Source: an uncultured Gemella sp.
GTDB taxonomy: Bacteria; Bacillota; Bacilli; Staphylococcales; Gemellaceae
DNA: 22,213 nt
Reading direction: 5' to 3'
Assembly (NCBI GenBank): GCA_947254465.1
Contig: CAMYEU010000003.1
Location: 1-22,213 of the forward strand
Shown here in pieces: positions 1 to 7,026 of the stretch; the first letter of the stretch is position 1, and every line of letters starts with the position of its first letter. Below the pieces are notes generated by a model, which saw nothing but the letters and a program-made list of their open reading frames with translations, had not been told where the DNA came from and did no database searches. A program made the position numbers and the translations under genes.

Positions 1-2
1 AA

Positions 3-554
3 GATGGTGACGGACTACGTGAAGACAAAAACGGAAACAAACTTTCATTCAACTTTGCAATCCGTAATACAGGTGCTGAATATGATCAAGCATTAGCAGA
101 CGTATTTGTTAAATCTTGGAAAGAAGTAGGATTAGATGTTAAATTAGTAGATGGAAAACTTATGTCTCCAAAAGACTTCTCTCAACGTGTACAAGCAGAT
201 GATCCATCAATCGATATCTTCCAAGCTGCATGGCAATTTGGAACAAACCCTAACCGTCAAGAGTTACTAGGTAAAAAAGCTCCATTAAACTTATACCGCT
301 ACACTACTGAAGCATTCGAAAACAGCTTCAAAACTCAAGGATCAGCAGATATGTTCGACGAAGCTAAATTAAAAGCAGCTTACAACAAATTTGACACAGA
401 AGTAGCTGAAGAATTACCATTCTACCCATTAAGCTGGGATACAAGTATCACATTCTTCAACAAACGTGTTAAATCATACGATTTAGCTAAAGCTAAGAAA
501 AACCAATTCAAACTTTATGACATTGAGTTAACAGCTAACGAAGGTGCTAAATAA
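3..554 (+). CDS. oppA: Oligopeptide-binding lipoprotein (OppA-like), C-terminal part only
   Basis: This is the 3' end of a gene whose start lies before the window; the frame is open from the first complete codon at base 3 to TAA at 552-554. The 183 visible residues match the C-terminal third of the complete protein encoded at 1000-2799 almost block for block: DGDGLRED, the ADxFxKSWKEVGLDVKL stretch, RQELxG, and the closing SWDT.IT..NKRVK block. That places it in the solute-binding protein family 5 (SBP_bac_5), which captures peptides outside the cell for an Opp-type ABC transporter. Signal peptide and lipobox cannot be seen. Transcription probably ends at the hairpin just downstream. The exact ligand is unknown; peptides are inferred from the family. 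Confidence 0.88.
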   Translation, partial: DGDGLREDKNGNKLSFNFAIRNTGAEYDQALADVFVKSWKEVGLDVKLVDGKLMSPKDFSQRVQADDPSIDIFQAAWQFGTNPNRQELLGKKAPLNLYRYTTEAFENSFKTQGSADMFDEAKLKAAYNKFDTEVAEELPFYPLSWDTSITFFNKRVKSYDLAKAKKNQFKLYDIELTANEGAK

Positions 555-568
555 TAAAAACTAAAATG

Positions 569-607
569 CGACATAGATAACTTAGGTTGTCTATGTCGTT
601 TATTTTT
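569..607 (+). terminator. Intrinsic terminator after the first oppA paralogue
   Basis: A 12-bp stem (569-580 with 587-598, one G-U pair) encloses a 6-nt loop and is followed by a U-rich run. It sits 15 bases after the stop codon. Its palindrome CGACATAGA...TCTATGTCG recurs in the leader of the next gene at 801-812 and 834-845, which is unusual for a simple terminator. Confidence 0.85.
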
Positions 608-635
608 CACAATTGAAAGAAAATTCAAAAAACTC

Positions 636-664
636 TTGATTTTTTATATAATTAGTAGTAAAAT
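636..664 (+). promoter_or_regulatory. Promoter of the leader peptide / second oppA transcript
   Basis: TTGATT (636-641) and TAAAAT (659-664) are separated by 17 bases. Transcription would start near 671, giving an untranslated leader of about 330 nt before the lipoprotein gene. A weaker candidate inside the leader, TTAGTT (943-948) and TAAAAT (965-970) with 16 bases between, lies downstream of the leader terminator and could give constitutive expression. Confidence 0.6.
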
Positions 665-736
665 GAATATAACAAAAAGTACAAAAGATTTTTCATTATA
701 ACTAAAATGAAAAACTTAATGATTAGGAGGACTACC

Positions 737-781
737 ATGAAACAAAATTTCAATATTCAATCTTGGCAATGGCGTAGATAA
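737..781 (+). CDS. 14-residue Trp-containing leader peptide
   Basis: ATG at 737 follows AGGAGG (725-730) at a 6-base distance, among the best ribosome binding sites in the window. The peptide reads MKQNFNIQSWQWRR and stops at TAA 779-781. Two of its last five codons are Trp (764-766 and 770-772), followed by two Arg. It lies between a promoter and a set of alternative hairpins ending in a terminator, and the first strand of those hairpins starts only 2 bases after the stop codon. This is the layout of a ribosome-sensing leader peptide as in amino-acid biosynthetic operon attenuation (established for enteric trp and his). A secreted signal peptide is less likely because there is no hydrophobic segment. 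It is a prediction; translation has not been shown. Confidence 0.65.
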   Translation: MKQNFNIQSWQWRR

Positions 782-782
782 T

Positions 783-926
783 ATTGTGTGTATGTTTTAA
801 CGACATAGACACAATTTTAGCGTGCTCTAAAAAGTGTCTATGTCGGCAAGGTAGGAAATTTGTAATTATACAATGTACTTAAAATTCGATAGTGCCGCAT
901 AGTAAAATAAACTATGCGGCATTTTT
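783..926 (+). promoter_or_regulatory. Transcription attenuator with alternative hairpins upstream of oppA
   Basis: Five strands can be drawn. Strand 1 (783-795) pairs with strand 2 (803-815) at 12 of 13 positions. Strand 2 (801-812) pairs perfectly over 12 bp with strand 3 (834-845), and its loop carries an extra 6-bp stem (815-820 with 827-832). Strand 3 (838-848) pairs with strand 4 (893-902) over 10 bp with one bulged U. Strand 4 (894-903) pairs perfectly over 10 bp with strand 5 (911-920), the terminator. The pairings exclude each other in the order 1:2 plus 3:4 (read-through) or 2:3 plus 4:5 (termination). A ribosome at the leader stop codon would cover strand 1 and favour termination; one stalled at the Trp codons would leave it free and favour read-through. 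No T-box signature is visible. Confidence 0.6.
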
Positions 927-935
927 CTCTTTTTA
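892..935 (+). terminator. Leader (attenuator) terminator
   Basis: A perfect 10-bp GC-rich stem (894-903 with 911-920) with a 7-base loop is followed by ATTTTTCTCTTTTT. It stands between the leader peptide and the lipoprotein gene, so any transcript from the promoter at 636-664 must pass it to express that gene. This position is what marks it as regulatory and not as a gene-end terminator. Confidence 0.85.
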
Positions 936-999
936 GAGTAGGTTAGTTAAATATATAAGCGTCTTAAAATTAACACTATTATTCAGGAGAAAATTAACT

Positions 1000-2799
1000 A
1001 TGAAACAAAGAAAAATATTATCAGTATTCAGTTCTGTATTTGCATTATCAATTTTATTAGCAGGATGTTCTACAGGCTCAAATAGCAGTAACCAAAATCA
1101 AACTAAAGCAAAAGTAGACTTTAAAGTATCTGCGGATAATGGAGGGAATACAGTTAAGGATGCTACATTCAAATATGGAATACTAACAAATAGCCCATTT
1201 GTTGGATTATTTCATCCAGTACTGCATGCTAATAAGGCTGATGGAGTAATTACAGAAACAGTATTCGGAAAAACTTTCCCAGTAGATGATGCGTTGAAAT
1301 ATAAGTTAGATGACACTGATGCACCTGTAAAATTACATATAGACAAAGATAAAAATGAAGCAACCTTAACAATTCACGATGGTGTGAAATGGAATAATGG
1401 TGAAGATCTTACATCAAAAGATATTATCGCTAGTTATGAATTACTAGGGAATCCAAAATACACAGAAAATGTAAGATATAACGGTTCATTTGAGCTTATC
1501 GAAGGTATGAAAGATTATCACGAAGGAAAAGCTAAGACAATCTCAGGTATTCAAGCGAAGGATGATAAAACTGTAGTTATTAAATATAGTAAGTTATCAC
1601 CTTCTATGTTATGGGGGGATGGATTCATTTACGCATTCTCTAACGCAAAACAAATCGCAAAAGTAACTGACTTTGCAAGATTTGGAGAAGCTGAATTAAC
1701 AAAACGTCCATTATCATACGGTCCTTATGTAATAACTAAAGAAGTACAGGGAGAAAGTGTTATAGCTGAGGCTAACCCATACTACTATAAAAAAGATGAG
1801 ATAAAAGTGCCTAAAGTCGAATTCAAAGCAGTAGCACCAGCACAAGCGAGTCAAATACTTAAAAATGGTGAAATAGACTATCTAACTGACATCAACACAA
1901 CAGTTTATGAAGGATTAAAAGATGCGAAAAATGGTGAACTACTAGGACAACCATCTTCATTCATGTCATTTGTAGGATTTAAGTTTGGTAAATATGATAA
2001 AGAGAAAAAAGAAAATGTACCTTTAGAAAATACTAAATTTAATAATAAAAATGTAAGACAAGCCTTCTTATATGCAGTTGACCGTGATCAAATCAATGAG
2101 AAAATCTATAAAGGCCTACGCTTCACACCGACAGGTTCAGCTCTATATCCACCAACAGTAGGAAAACTAAGAAATGAAAAAGCTACTGTTGTTAAAAAAG
2201 ATGTAGAAAAAGCTAAAAAACTATTAGATGAAGCTGGTTACAAAGATGTAGACGGAGACGGATTAAGAGAAGATAACAAAGGAAACAAACTAGTATTCAA
2301 CTTTGCCTTCCAAGGAGGAAATAACTACGACCAAGCCTTAGCTGACACATTTATTAAATCATGGAAAGAAGTAGGTCTAGACGTTAAATTACTAGACAAT
2401 AAATTAATGGGTAAAAAAGAATGGGATCAACGAGTACTAGGAGATGACCCAGAGATCGATTTATTCTTAGGTGCAGGTCACCACGGCTCAGACCCTAGTC
2501 GTCAAGAACTATTCGGTCGTCAGTCACAATTCAACTACTTTAGATACACTAGTGACAAAATCGATGAAGCCTTCAAAGAGCAAAGATCAGATGAAATGTT
2601 CGATGATAACAAACTAAAAGAAGCATATAACAAATTCGATGACTTAATCGCAGATGAATTACCATTCTTTGGACTAAGTTGGGATACAGAAATCACATAT
2701 GTTAACAAGAGAGTAAAACATTTCAATGTTGAAGATTTCACAAAAGGACGTTTAAGCGTGGAAAATCTAGAACTAACAAAAGAAGCTCCTGAAAAATAA
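1000..2799 (+). CDS. oppA: Oligopeptide-binding lipoprotein (OppA-like, SBP family 5)
   Basis: This 599-residue protein is the extracellular solute-binding component of a peptide ABC transporter. A lipoprotein signal peptide is clear: a basic start (MKQRK), a hydrophobic core, and lipobox LLAGC with lipidated Cys23, then a Ser/Asn-rich linker. Family 5 features follow, including LTIHDGVKWNNGEDLTSKDI around residues 120-140, the NVRQAFLYAVDRDQI block near 350-365, and a DVDGDGLRED calcium-loop-like segment near 418. The ATG at 1000 has AGGAGA 9 bases upstream. No permease or ATPase genes adjoin it, so it must share a transporter encoded elsewhere. It is a close paralogue of the truncated gene upstream. 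Expression is probably controlled by the leader attenuator. Ligand specificity is not evident. Confidence 0.92.
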   Translation: MKQRKILSVFSSVFALSILLAGCSTGSNSSNQNQTKAKVDFKVSADNGGNTVKDATFKYGILTNSPFVGLFHPVLHANKADGVITETVFGKTFPVDDALKYKLDDTDAPVKLHIDKDKNEATLTIHDGVKWNNGEDLTSKDIIASYELLGNPKYTENVRYNGSFELIEGMKDYHEGKAKTISGIQAKDDKTVVIKYSKLSPSMLWGDGFIYAFSNAKQIAKVTDFARFGEAELTKRPLSYGPYVITKEVQGESVIAEANPYYYKKDEIKVPKVEFKAVAPAQASQILKNGEIDYLTDINTTVYEGLKDAKNGELLGQPSSFMSFVGFKFGKYDKEKKENVPLENTKFNNKNVRQAFLYAVDRDQINEKIYKGLRFTPTGSALYPPTVGKLRNEKATVVKKDVEKAKKLLDEAGYKDVDGDGLREDNKGNKLVFNFAFQGGNNYDQALADTFIKSWKEVGLDVKLLDNKLMGKKEWDQRVLGDDPEIDLFLGAGHHGSDPSRQELFGRQSQFNYFRYTSDKIDEAFKEQRSDEMFDDNKLKEAYNKFDDLIADELPFFGLSWDTEITYVNKRVKHFNVEDFTKGRLSVENLELTKEAPEK

Positions 2800-2917
2800 T
2801 ATATAGTGATTGAATATGAAGTTTAATCAGAAAAAATATAAATAAAACCTCGTTTTATAAGATTATTATGACGTGTATAATTGTTTAGATTGTAAAATAT
2901 TAAGTTAAAATAATTAA

Positions 2918-2976
2918 GGGTGACTTGAAGATTAATATTTCGTTTGAAATAGATATCTCCGAGTCGCTCTTTTTTA
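2918..2976 (+). terminator. Intrinsic terminator downstream of oppA
   Basis: A long stem (2918-2932 with 2955-2969, one mismatch and three G-U pairs) is followed by six U residues (2970-2975). An inner ATTTC/GAAAT pairing extends it. It lies 119 bases after the oppA stop codon. Confidence 0.75.
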
Positions 2977-3065
2977 ATTATCGATAGAAATTTCAGAGTA
3001 TTTCCGAGGAAATAGTGACTGTGAGAAGTTGTATTTAATAATACCAGCGTATGGAATGATAATAG

Positions 3066-3094
3066 TTGAATTTTTTGTAAATAACGTATAAAAT
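3066..3094 (+). promoter_or_regulatory. Promoter for the EamA transporter
   Basis: TTGAAT (3066-3071) and TAAAAT (3089-3094) with a 17-base spacer, about 85 bases upstream of the start codon and downstream of the preceding terminator. Confidence 0.5.
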
Positions 3095-3180
3095 TATAAA
3101 AGTATAATGTATTTATTGCTATGATAGTGAATACTTTCAGAATTTTAAAATTCATAAAAAATTATAGGAAAGGTGTATTA

Positions 3181-4074
3181 ATGAGAAAATTTATTTCAGA
3201 GTTATTGTTAATAATTGTTACGATTATTTGGGGATTAGCTTTTATCTGGCAAAATATTGCGAGTAAGGTTCTAGGGCCTCTTACAGTTGTAGGTATAAGA
3301 TCAGTAATCGCAGTAGTATTTCTTGGTGCTGTAGCACTTCTGATTCCAAGTCTATATAGAAGTCAGGATCCTAAGATTTTGGCAGAACCAATAACAAAAA
3401 ATAAAAGTTGGATACTTGGTGGTATCTGTGGAATAGTATTATTTTTTGCAATGTATATTTCGCAAATAGGTATCGGGATGACAACTGCAGGAAAAGCTGG
3501 ATTTATTACAGTCTTATACATTTGTATAGTACCATTTATCGGAGTATTCTTAGGTAATAAGCTTAATAAATTCTTTATTATAGGATTGATTCTTTCGGTA
3601 ATTGGTTTTTATTTCTTATCGGTAAAAGAAGAATTTGCTTTAGAGATGGGAGATATTATCGTCCTAATCAGTGCGGTGCTATTCGGGATTCATATAATTG
3701 TTATTGACTATTCGGCTGCTAGAGTTAATTCAATGTTCTTATCTATCGTTCAATTAGTTGTTGTATCAGTATTAAGCTTAGGATTAGCTGTTTTCAAGGA
3801 AACAATCGTCTTTGCGGACATAATGAGTGTTATTTGGCCGTTACTTGCGATAGGGGTACTTTCTAGTGGAGTAGGTTATACTTTACAAATTGTAGGACAA
3901 AAAGATGTTCCGCCACATACAGCATCGTTAATATTAAGTTTAGAGTCAGTTGTAGCTGCGATAGGTGGAGTGCTTATTCTTGGTGAGCATATAGGACTAA
4001 GAGAAGGAATAGGTATGCTTATTGTCTTTGTAGGTATTATTGTTTCACAACTACGTGACAAGAAGAGTAATTAA
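3181..4074 (+). CDS. EamA/DMT-family transporter
   Basis: This 297-residue integral membrane protein has about ten hydrophobic segments arranged as two homologous halves, typical of the drug/metabolite transporter superfamily (EamA domains). Recognisable blocks are TIIWGLAFIWQ near the start, GKAGFITVLY in the first half, and ASLILSLESVVAAIGGVLILGE in the second half, the equivalent of the conserved AS.....P......GE signature. I chose ATG at 3181 because GGAAAGG lies just upstream and the protein then starts in a standard way (MRKFISELLL); a longer frame from 3121 would add 20 residues without a good binding site. The substrate cannot be deduced; members export amino acids, metabolites or drugs. 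The next gene follows 92 bases later on the same strand and may be co-transcribed. Confidence 0.85.
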   Translation: MRKFISELLLIIVTIIWGLAFIWQNIASKVLGPLTVVGIRSVIAVVFLGAVALLIPSLYRSQDPKILAEPITKNKSWILGGICGIVLFFAMYISQIGIGMTTAGKAGFITVLYICIVPFIGVFLGNKLNKFFIIGLILSVIGFYFLSVKEEFALEMGDIIVLISAVLFGIHIIVIDYSAARVNSMFLSIVQLVVVSVLSLGLAVFKETIVFADIMSVIWPLLAIGVLSSGVGYTLQIVGQKDVPPHTASLILSLESVVAAIGGVLILGEHIGLREGIGMLIVFVGIIVSQLRDKKSN

Positions 4075-4166
4075 ATAATTTACAATGAAATTTAATGGAG
4101 GGCAGCTTGAAAATCATGATTTATAAATAGATTTCCTTGCTCCTTCTATTTTTTATGAGGTTAAAG

Positions 4167-5231
4167 ATGAAAAAAATATTAAAGATAGTATTAGGGTTAG
4201 TGCTTGTGGGGGTTTTAGGGTTTGCAGGATTAGTTGGATATTTATGGGCTACAGAATATAGTCCTAACGGAGTTGAGAGTTTGAAGGTAACTAAACAAGG
4301 TACTTCAGAAACTGCCAAGGTAGGAACAGAGTATACAGCTCTTAACTGGAACATAGGCTATGCTGGTCTTGATAAAGATGAAGATTTTTTTATGGATGGT
4401 GGAAAGATGGTTCTGCCACTAGATAAAGCTCATGTTGAAGAAAATCTAAAAAATATTACAGAGATAGTTAAAAATGAGAATGCTAATGTCAATTTTATAC
4501 AAGAGATAGATGAGGATTCAAAACGTAGCTACAATATTAACCAAGTTACTAAATTTGATGAGATACTAGGTTTAAATAGTATTTTAGCGTATAATTTCAA
4601 GGTTAGATATGTGCCTTATCCAGTACCGCCGTTAGGTAAAGTTAAGAGTGGTATCTATACTGCGACTAGTTTCAACGTGGAGAGTGCAAGAAGATTCCAA
4701 ATGGCGATTCCATTCACATTCCCAGAGAGACTTGCTAATTTAAAACGAGGATTTTCTGTTATTTATACAAAAGTAGAAAATAGTGATAAACATCTAGTGT
4801 TGATTAATGCTCACCTTGATGCTTATGATAAAGGTAATTCTGGGAAAAAAGCTCAGATGAAACAACTTCTTGAATTTATCGATTATGAGTATAAGAAAGG
4901 TAATTATATTCTTGTTGGAGCGGATTTTAATCAGTCGTTAAAAACTTTAACACAAGATGAAATTAATGTTGTTCCAAAAGAATTATGGCGTGCTGAGAAT
5001 TTAGATAAAAGTATGTTACCTGCAGGATTTAACTTAGTGTATGATGAAAGTAAAAATTCTGCGAGACTTAATAATAAGCCTTATGTGAAGGATAGTGAAG
5101 GTACTTATGGTTTTATTATCGATGGATATATTGCTAGTGATAATATAGAAGTACTTGGGATAGAGACGCTAAATCAAGAGTATAGATATAGTGATCATAA
5201 TCCGGTAAAACTAAGATATAAACTTAAATAG
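4167..5231 (+). CDS. Membrane-anchored endonuclease/exonuclease/phosphatase-family protein
   Basis: This 354-residue protein begins with a single membrane anchor or uncleaved signal (residues 4-28), so the domain probably faces outside. The remainder shows the metal-dependent EEP (DNase I-like) fold signatures in order: NWN around residue 60-62, FIQEID with the metal-binding Glu113, NAHLDAY with His216 and Asp218, GADFNQ with Asp253 and Asn255, and the terminal SDHNP with Asp343 and His344. All catalytic positions of the family appear present. Whether it cleaves nucleic acid, sphingolipid or a phosphoinositide-like substrate cannot be told from sequence. ATG at 4167 is preceded by GAGG (4157-4160); in-frame starts at 4137 and 4155 are less well placed. 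A terminator follows directly. Confidence 0.82.
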   Translation: MKKILKIVLGLVLVGVLGFAGLVGYLWATEYSPNGVESLKVTKQGTSETAKVGTEYTALNWNIGYAGLDKDEDFFMDGGKMVLPLDKAHVEENLKNITEIVKNENANVNFIQEIDEDSKRSYNINQVTKFDEILGLNSILAYNFKVRYVPYPVPPLGKVKSGIYTATSFNVESARRFQMAIPFTFPERLANLKRGFSVIYTKVENSDKHLVLINAHLDAYDKGNSGKKAQMKQLLEFIDYEYKKGNYILVGADFNQSLKTLTQDEINVVPKELWRAENLDKSMLPAGFNLVYDESKNSARLNNKPYVKDSEGTYGFIIDGYIASDNIEVLGIETLNQEYRYSDHNPVKLRYKLK

Positions 5232-5240
5232 AATAAAAGA

Positions 5241-5277
5241 AGCGGCTCGGAGATTAAGTTCAAAGAGCTGCTTTTTT
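5241..5277 (+). terminator. Intrinsic terminator after the EEP gene
   Basis: Stem 5241-5248 with 5265-5272 (8 bp, one G-U) followed by six U residues, 10 bases after the stop codon. Confidence 0.75.
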
Positions 5278-5282
5278 GATAG

Positions 5283-5444
5283 GTTAAATTCTAAAACCTA
5301 CTGTTTTAATGTAGCTTTAGACGCCTCCAATTCTTTTGCAATGCAAAAGGACTTTCCGGCTAAAATCAAAGCCTGTAGTCTTTGATTTTCTAAGTAAAAC
5401 TATAAGTTTTACTGCAGCTACTATAAACAGTAGGTGAATTTAAC
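5283..5444. repeat. Cloverleaf-like intergenic inverted-repeat element
   Basis: The ends pair over 25 bp in three blocks: 5283-5291 with 5436-5444 (9 bp), 5296-5306 with 5425-5435 (11 bp, after a 4-base bulge), and 5312-5316 with 5416-5420 (5 bp). Inside are three separate hairpins: 5333-5339/5343-5349 (7 bp), 5362-5371/5380-5389 (10 bp) and 5393-5401/5405-5413 (9 bp). It is 162 bases, non-coding, and lies after a gene's terminator, as small non-autonomous intergenic repeats often do. A structured RNA is the alternative. No tRNA signature is present. No second copy is seen in this window. Confidence 0.55.
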
Positions 5445-5585
5445 TATATTATATAATTAAATGAATCTTTGAAACTATAAAGAGCAGATGAATATATAGT
5501 TATTTCTTTTTAACAAAGTAAATTTTATTGACACTTGTTCTTTTGATTGTGGTGTGAGACGTTTTCAACTAATTGAATATGAAAA
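5445..5585. other. Non-coding interval before the convergent terminator
   Basis: AT-rich sequence without a plausible gene. A good TTGACA occurs at 5528-5533 but no -10 element follows at a workable distance. I see nothing else that can be supported. Confidence 0.4.
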
Positions 5586-5618
5586 ATCCCACAAACTTAT
5601 GTTTGTGGGATTGTTTTT
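5586..5618. terminator. Bidirectional intrinsic terminator
   Basis: A perfect 11-bp stem (5586-5596 with 5601-5611) with a 4-base loop has U-rich flanks on both strands. It ends the minus-strand symporter gene, whose stop codon is at 5618-5620, and can also stop plus-strand transcripts. Confidence 0.88.
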
Positions 5619-6817
5619 TATACGTTTTGTTCTGCGTCTTTTTTGAAGAAAAGTTTGTTTAGTTTATCAACGATTGCTGATAAAGCTCCGTCTCCAGAAA
5701 TGTTACATGCAGTTCCGAAGCTATCTTGAGTGATGTATAATGCGATCATTAGAGATAACATGATTTCGTTGAATCCAAGAACTGATTGTAATAATCCAAG
5801 AGCTGCCATAACTCCTCCACCAGGAACCCCAGGAGCAGCTACCATTGTTACTCCAAGTAATAAGATGAATTTAATCATTACTGCAGCTGATGGGAATGCA
5901 GCACCGTTTTGTAACCAGAATACTGCAGATGCACATGTAGTTAATGTGATTGTACTTCCTGATAAGTGAATAGTCGCAAATAATGGAATAGTGAAGTTTG
6001 CGATATTTTTATCAACACCCATTTTTTTAGTACTTCTTAGTGTTACTGGGATAGTAGCAGCTGAAGATTGAGTACCGATTGCAGTCATGTATGCTGGTAA
6101 GATATTTACAAGCATCTTGAATGGGTTTCTTCCGTTGATTGTTCCAGCTACGAAGTATTGGATAATAATGATAATTACGTGCATAATAATGATAATTACG
6201 AATACCATAGCGAAGATTTTTAAAATCTTGAATACTTCACCAGAAGCTGTGATGTTCATAAATACACCTAGGATGTAGAATGGAAGAAGTGGGATAATTA
6301 CTGTAGCAAGTAATTTTTCAATAATTTCTCCGAAATCTGCAAATCCTTGTTTAAGTCCTTCTGATTGAGTTGCTGAAATCCCGATTCCTAAGATGAATGA
6401 GATAATAAGAGCAGTAGTAACATCAAAAATCGGAGCCATTTTAAACTCGATGAAAGGTTTTAATAATAAATCCTCTGGATTTTTGAATGATTGTAATGTA
6501 GCGTTAGCTAGTATACTTGGTAATACTGCTTGAGCTGATAGGAATGCGAATGTTCCTGCGATAATTGTAGAAATATAAGCAACTCCTGTTGATAAACCAA
6601 GTAATTTTCCAGCGTTGTTTGACACTTGGCTGATACCTGGTACGATAAATCCTACGATAATAAGTGGAATTGTGAATCCTAAGAATGCGCTGAAAATAGA
6701 TGAGAATGTTACGAAAACTCTAATAATTGACGTTGGTAGAGTGCTTCCTAAGACTATCCCTAATGTTACAGCGATAATAAGTTTTGCTATTAATGGAATT
6801 CTTTTATATAAACTCAT
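5618..6817 (-). CDS. Dicarboxylate/amino-acid:cation symporter (DAACS family, SstT-like)
   Basis: This 399-residue membrane protein belongs to the sodium/proton-coupled dicarboxylate and amino-acid symporter family. The family motifs are present: the serine-rich hairpin QSSAATIPVTL, the helix with NFTIPLFATIHLSGS, the second hairpin region APGVPGGG, and the last helix with DSFGTACNISGDGA. Substrate could be serine/threonine, glutamate/aspartate or a dicarboxylate; the neutral residues in the last helix make an SstT-like role reasonable but not certain. I start it at ATG 6817, which has AGGAG upstream; the longer frame to 6871 would run into the promoter. A 7-codon tandem duplication makes a nearly pure isoleucine membrane segment (V-I-I-I-I-M-H-V-I-I-I-I-I). 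It is monocistronic. Confidence 0.87.
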   Translation of the reverse strand: MSLYKRIPLIAKLIIAVTLGIVLGSTLPTSIIRVFVTFSSIFSAFLGFTIPLIIVGFIVPGISQVSNNAGKLLGLSTGVAYISTIIAGTFAFLSAQAVLPSILANATLQSFKNPEDLLLKPFIEFKMAPIFDVTTALIISFILGIGISATQSEGLKQGFADFGEIIEKLLATVIIPLLPFYILGVFMNITASGEVFKILKIFAMVFVIIIIMHVIIIIIQYFVAGTINGRNPFKMLVNILPAYMTAIGTQSSAATIPVTLRSTKKMGVDKNIANFTIPLFATIHLSGSTITLTTCASAVFWLQNGAAFPSAAVMIKFILLLGVTMVAAPGVPGGGVMAALGLLQSVLGFNEIMLSLMIALYITQDSFGTACNISGDGALSAIVDKLNKLFFKKDAEQNV

Positions 6818-6869
6818 TGTTCGATCTCCTTTTTTTATTTTATTGTATTTTTTAAAAAGACATGTGTAC

Positions 6870-6898
6870 ATTATACAAGAAAAACCTTGATTTGTAAA
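6870..6898 (-). promoter_or_regulatory. Promoter of the symporter gene
   Basis: On the minus strand TTTACA (6898-6893) and a perfect TATAAT (6875-6870) are 17 bases apart. The start codon lies about 50 bases downstream, which also argues against the longer reading frame. Confidence 0.75.
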
Positions 6899-6974
6899 GA
6901 GGAATAGACATATTTTTCCAATTATTTGAAAATTTTATAAAACTATATAGCAGAAATTCTATTGAAATAAATAA

Positions 6975-7019
6975 AAAAAGCTTAAAACCTCAAATGATTA
7001 TTGAGATTTTAAGCTTTTT
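6975..7019 (-). terminator. Intrinsic terminator after the RclA-type reductase
   Basis: Stem of about 18 bp with one mismatch (6975-6993 with 7001-7019), 7-base loop, and U-rich continuation on the minus strand, 8 bases after the stop codon of the reductase. It is nearly symmetrical. Confidence 0.82.
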
Positions 7020-7026
7020 GCAGTTA

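Larger units (their letters stand above)
2800..3180. other. Non-coding interval between oppA and the EamA transporter
   Basis: 381 bases of AT-rich sequence. It holds the terminator at 2918-2975 and a likely promoter at 3066-3094. A minus-strand open frame across most of it has no family resemblance and no credible ribosome binding site, so I regard the stretch as non-coding. Confidence 0.6.

Noticed and set aside
671..930. T-box or metabolite riboswitch in the oppA leader
   Set aside because: No T-box consensus and no recognisable riboswitch core; the translated short ORF and alternative hairpins explain the leader better.
2823..3155. Minus-strand open frame of 110 codons in the gap after oppA
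   Set aside because: AT-driven composition (Ile/Phe/Asn/Tyr), crosses a clear plus-strand terminator and promoter, no binding site.
4097..4155. Possible terminator between the EamA and EEP genes
   Set aside because: Pairing of GGAG...GAAAATC with GATTTCC...CTCC is interrupted and weak, and no promoter fits between it and the next start codon.
5283..5444. tRNA or tmRNA reading of the cloverleaf-like element
   Set aside because: No TTC-type T-loop, no anticodon arm of correct size and far too long; kept as an inverted-repeat element.
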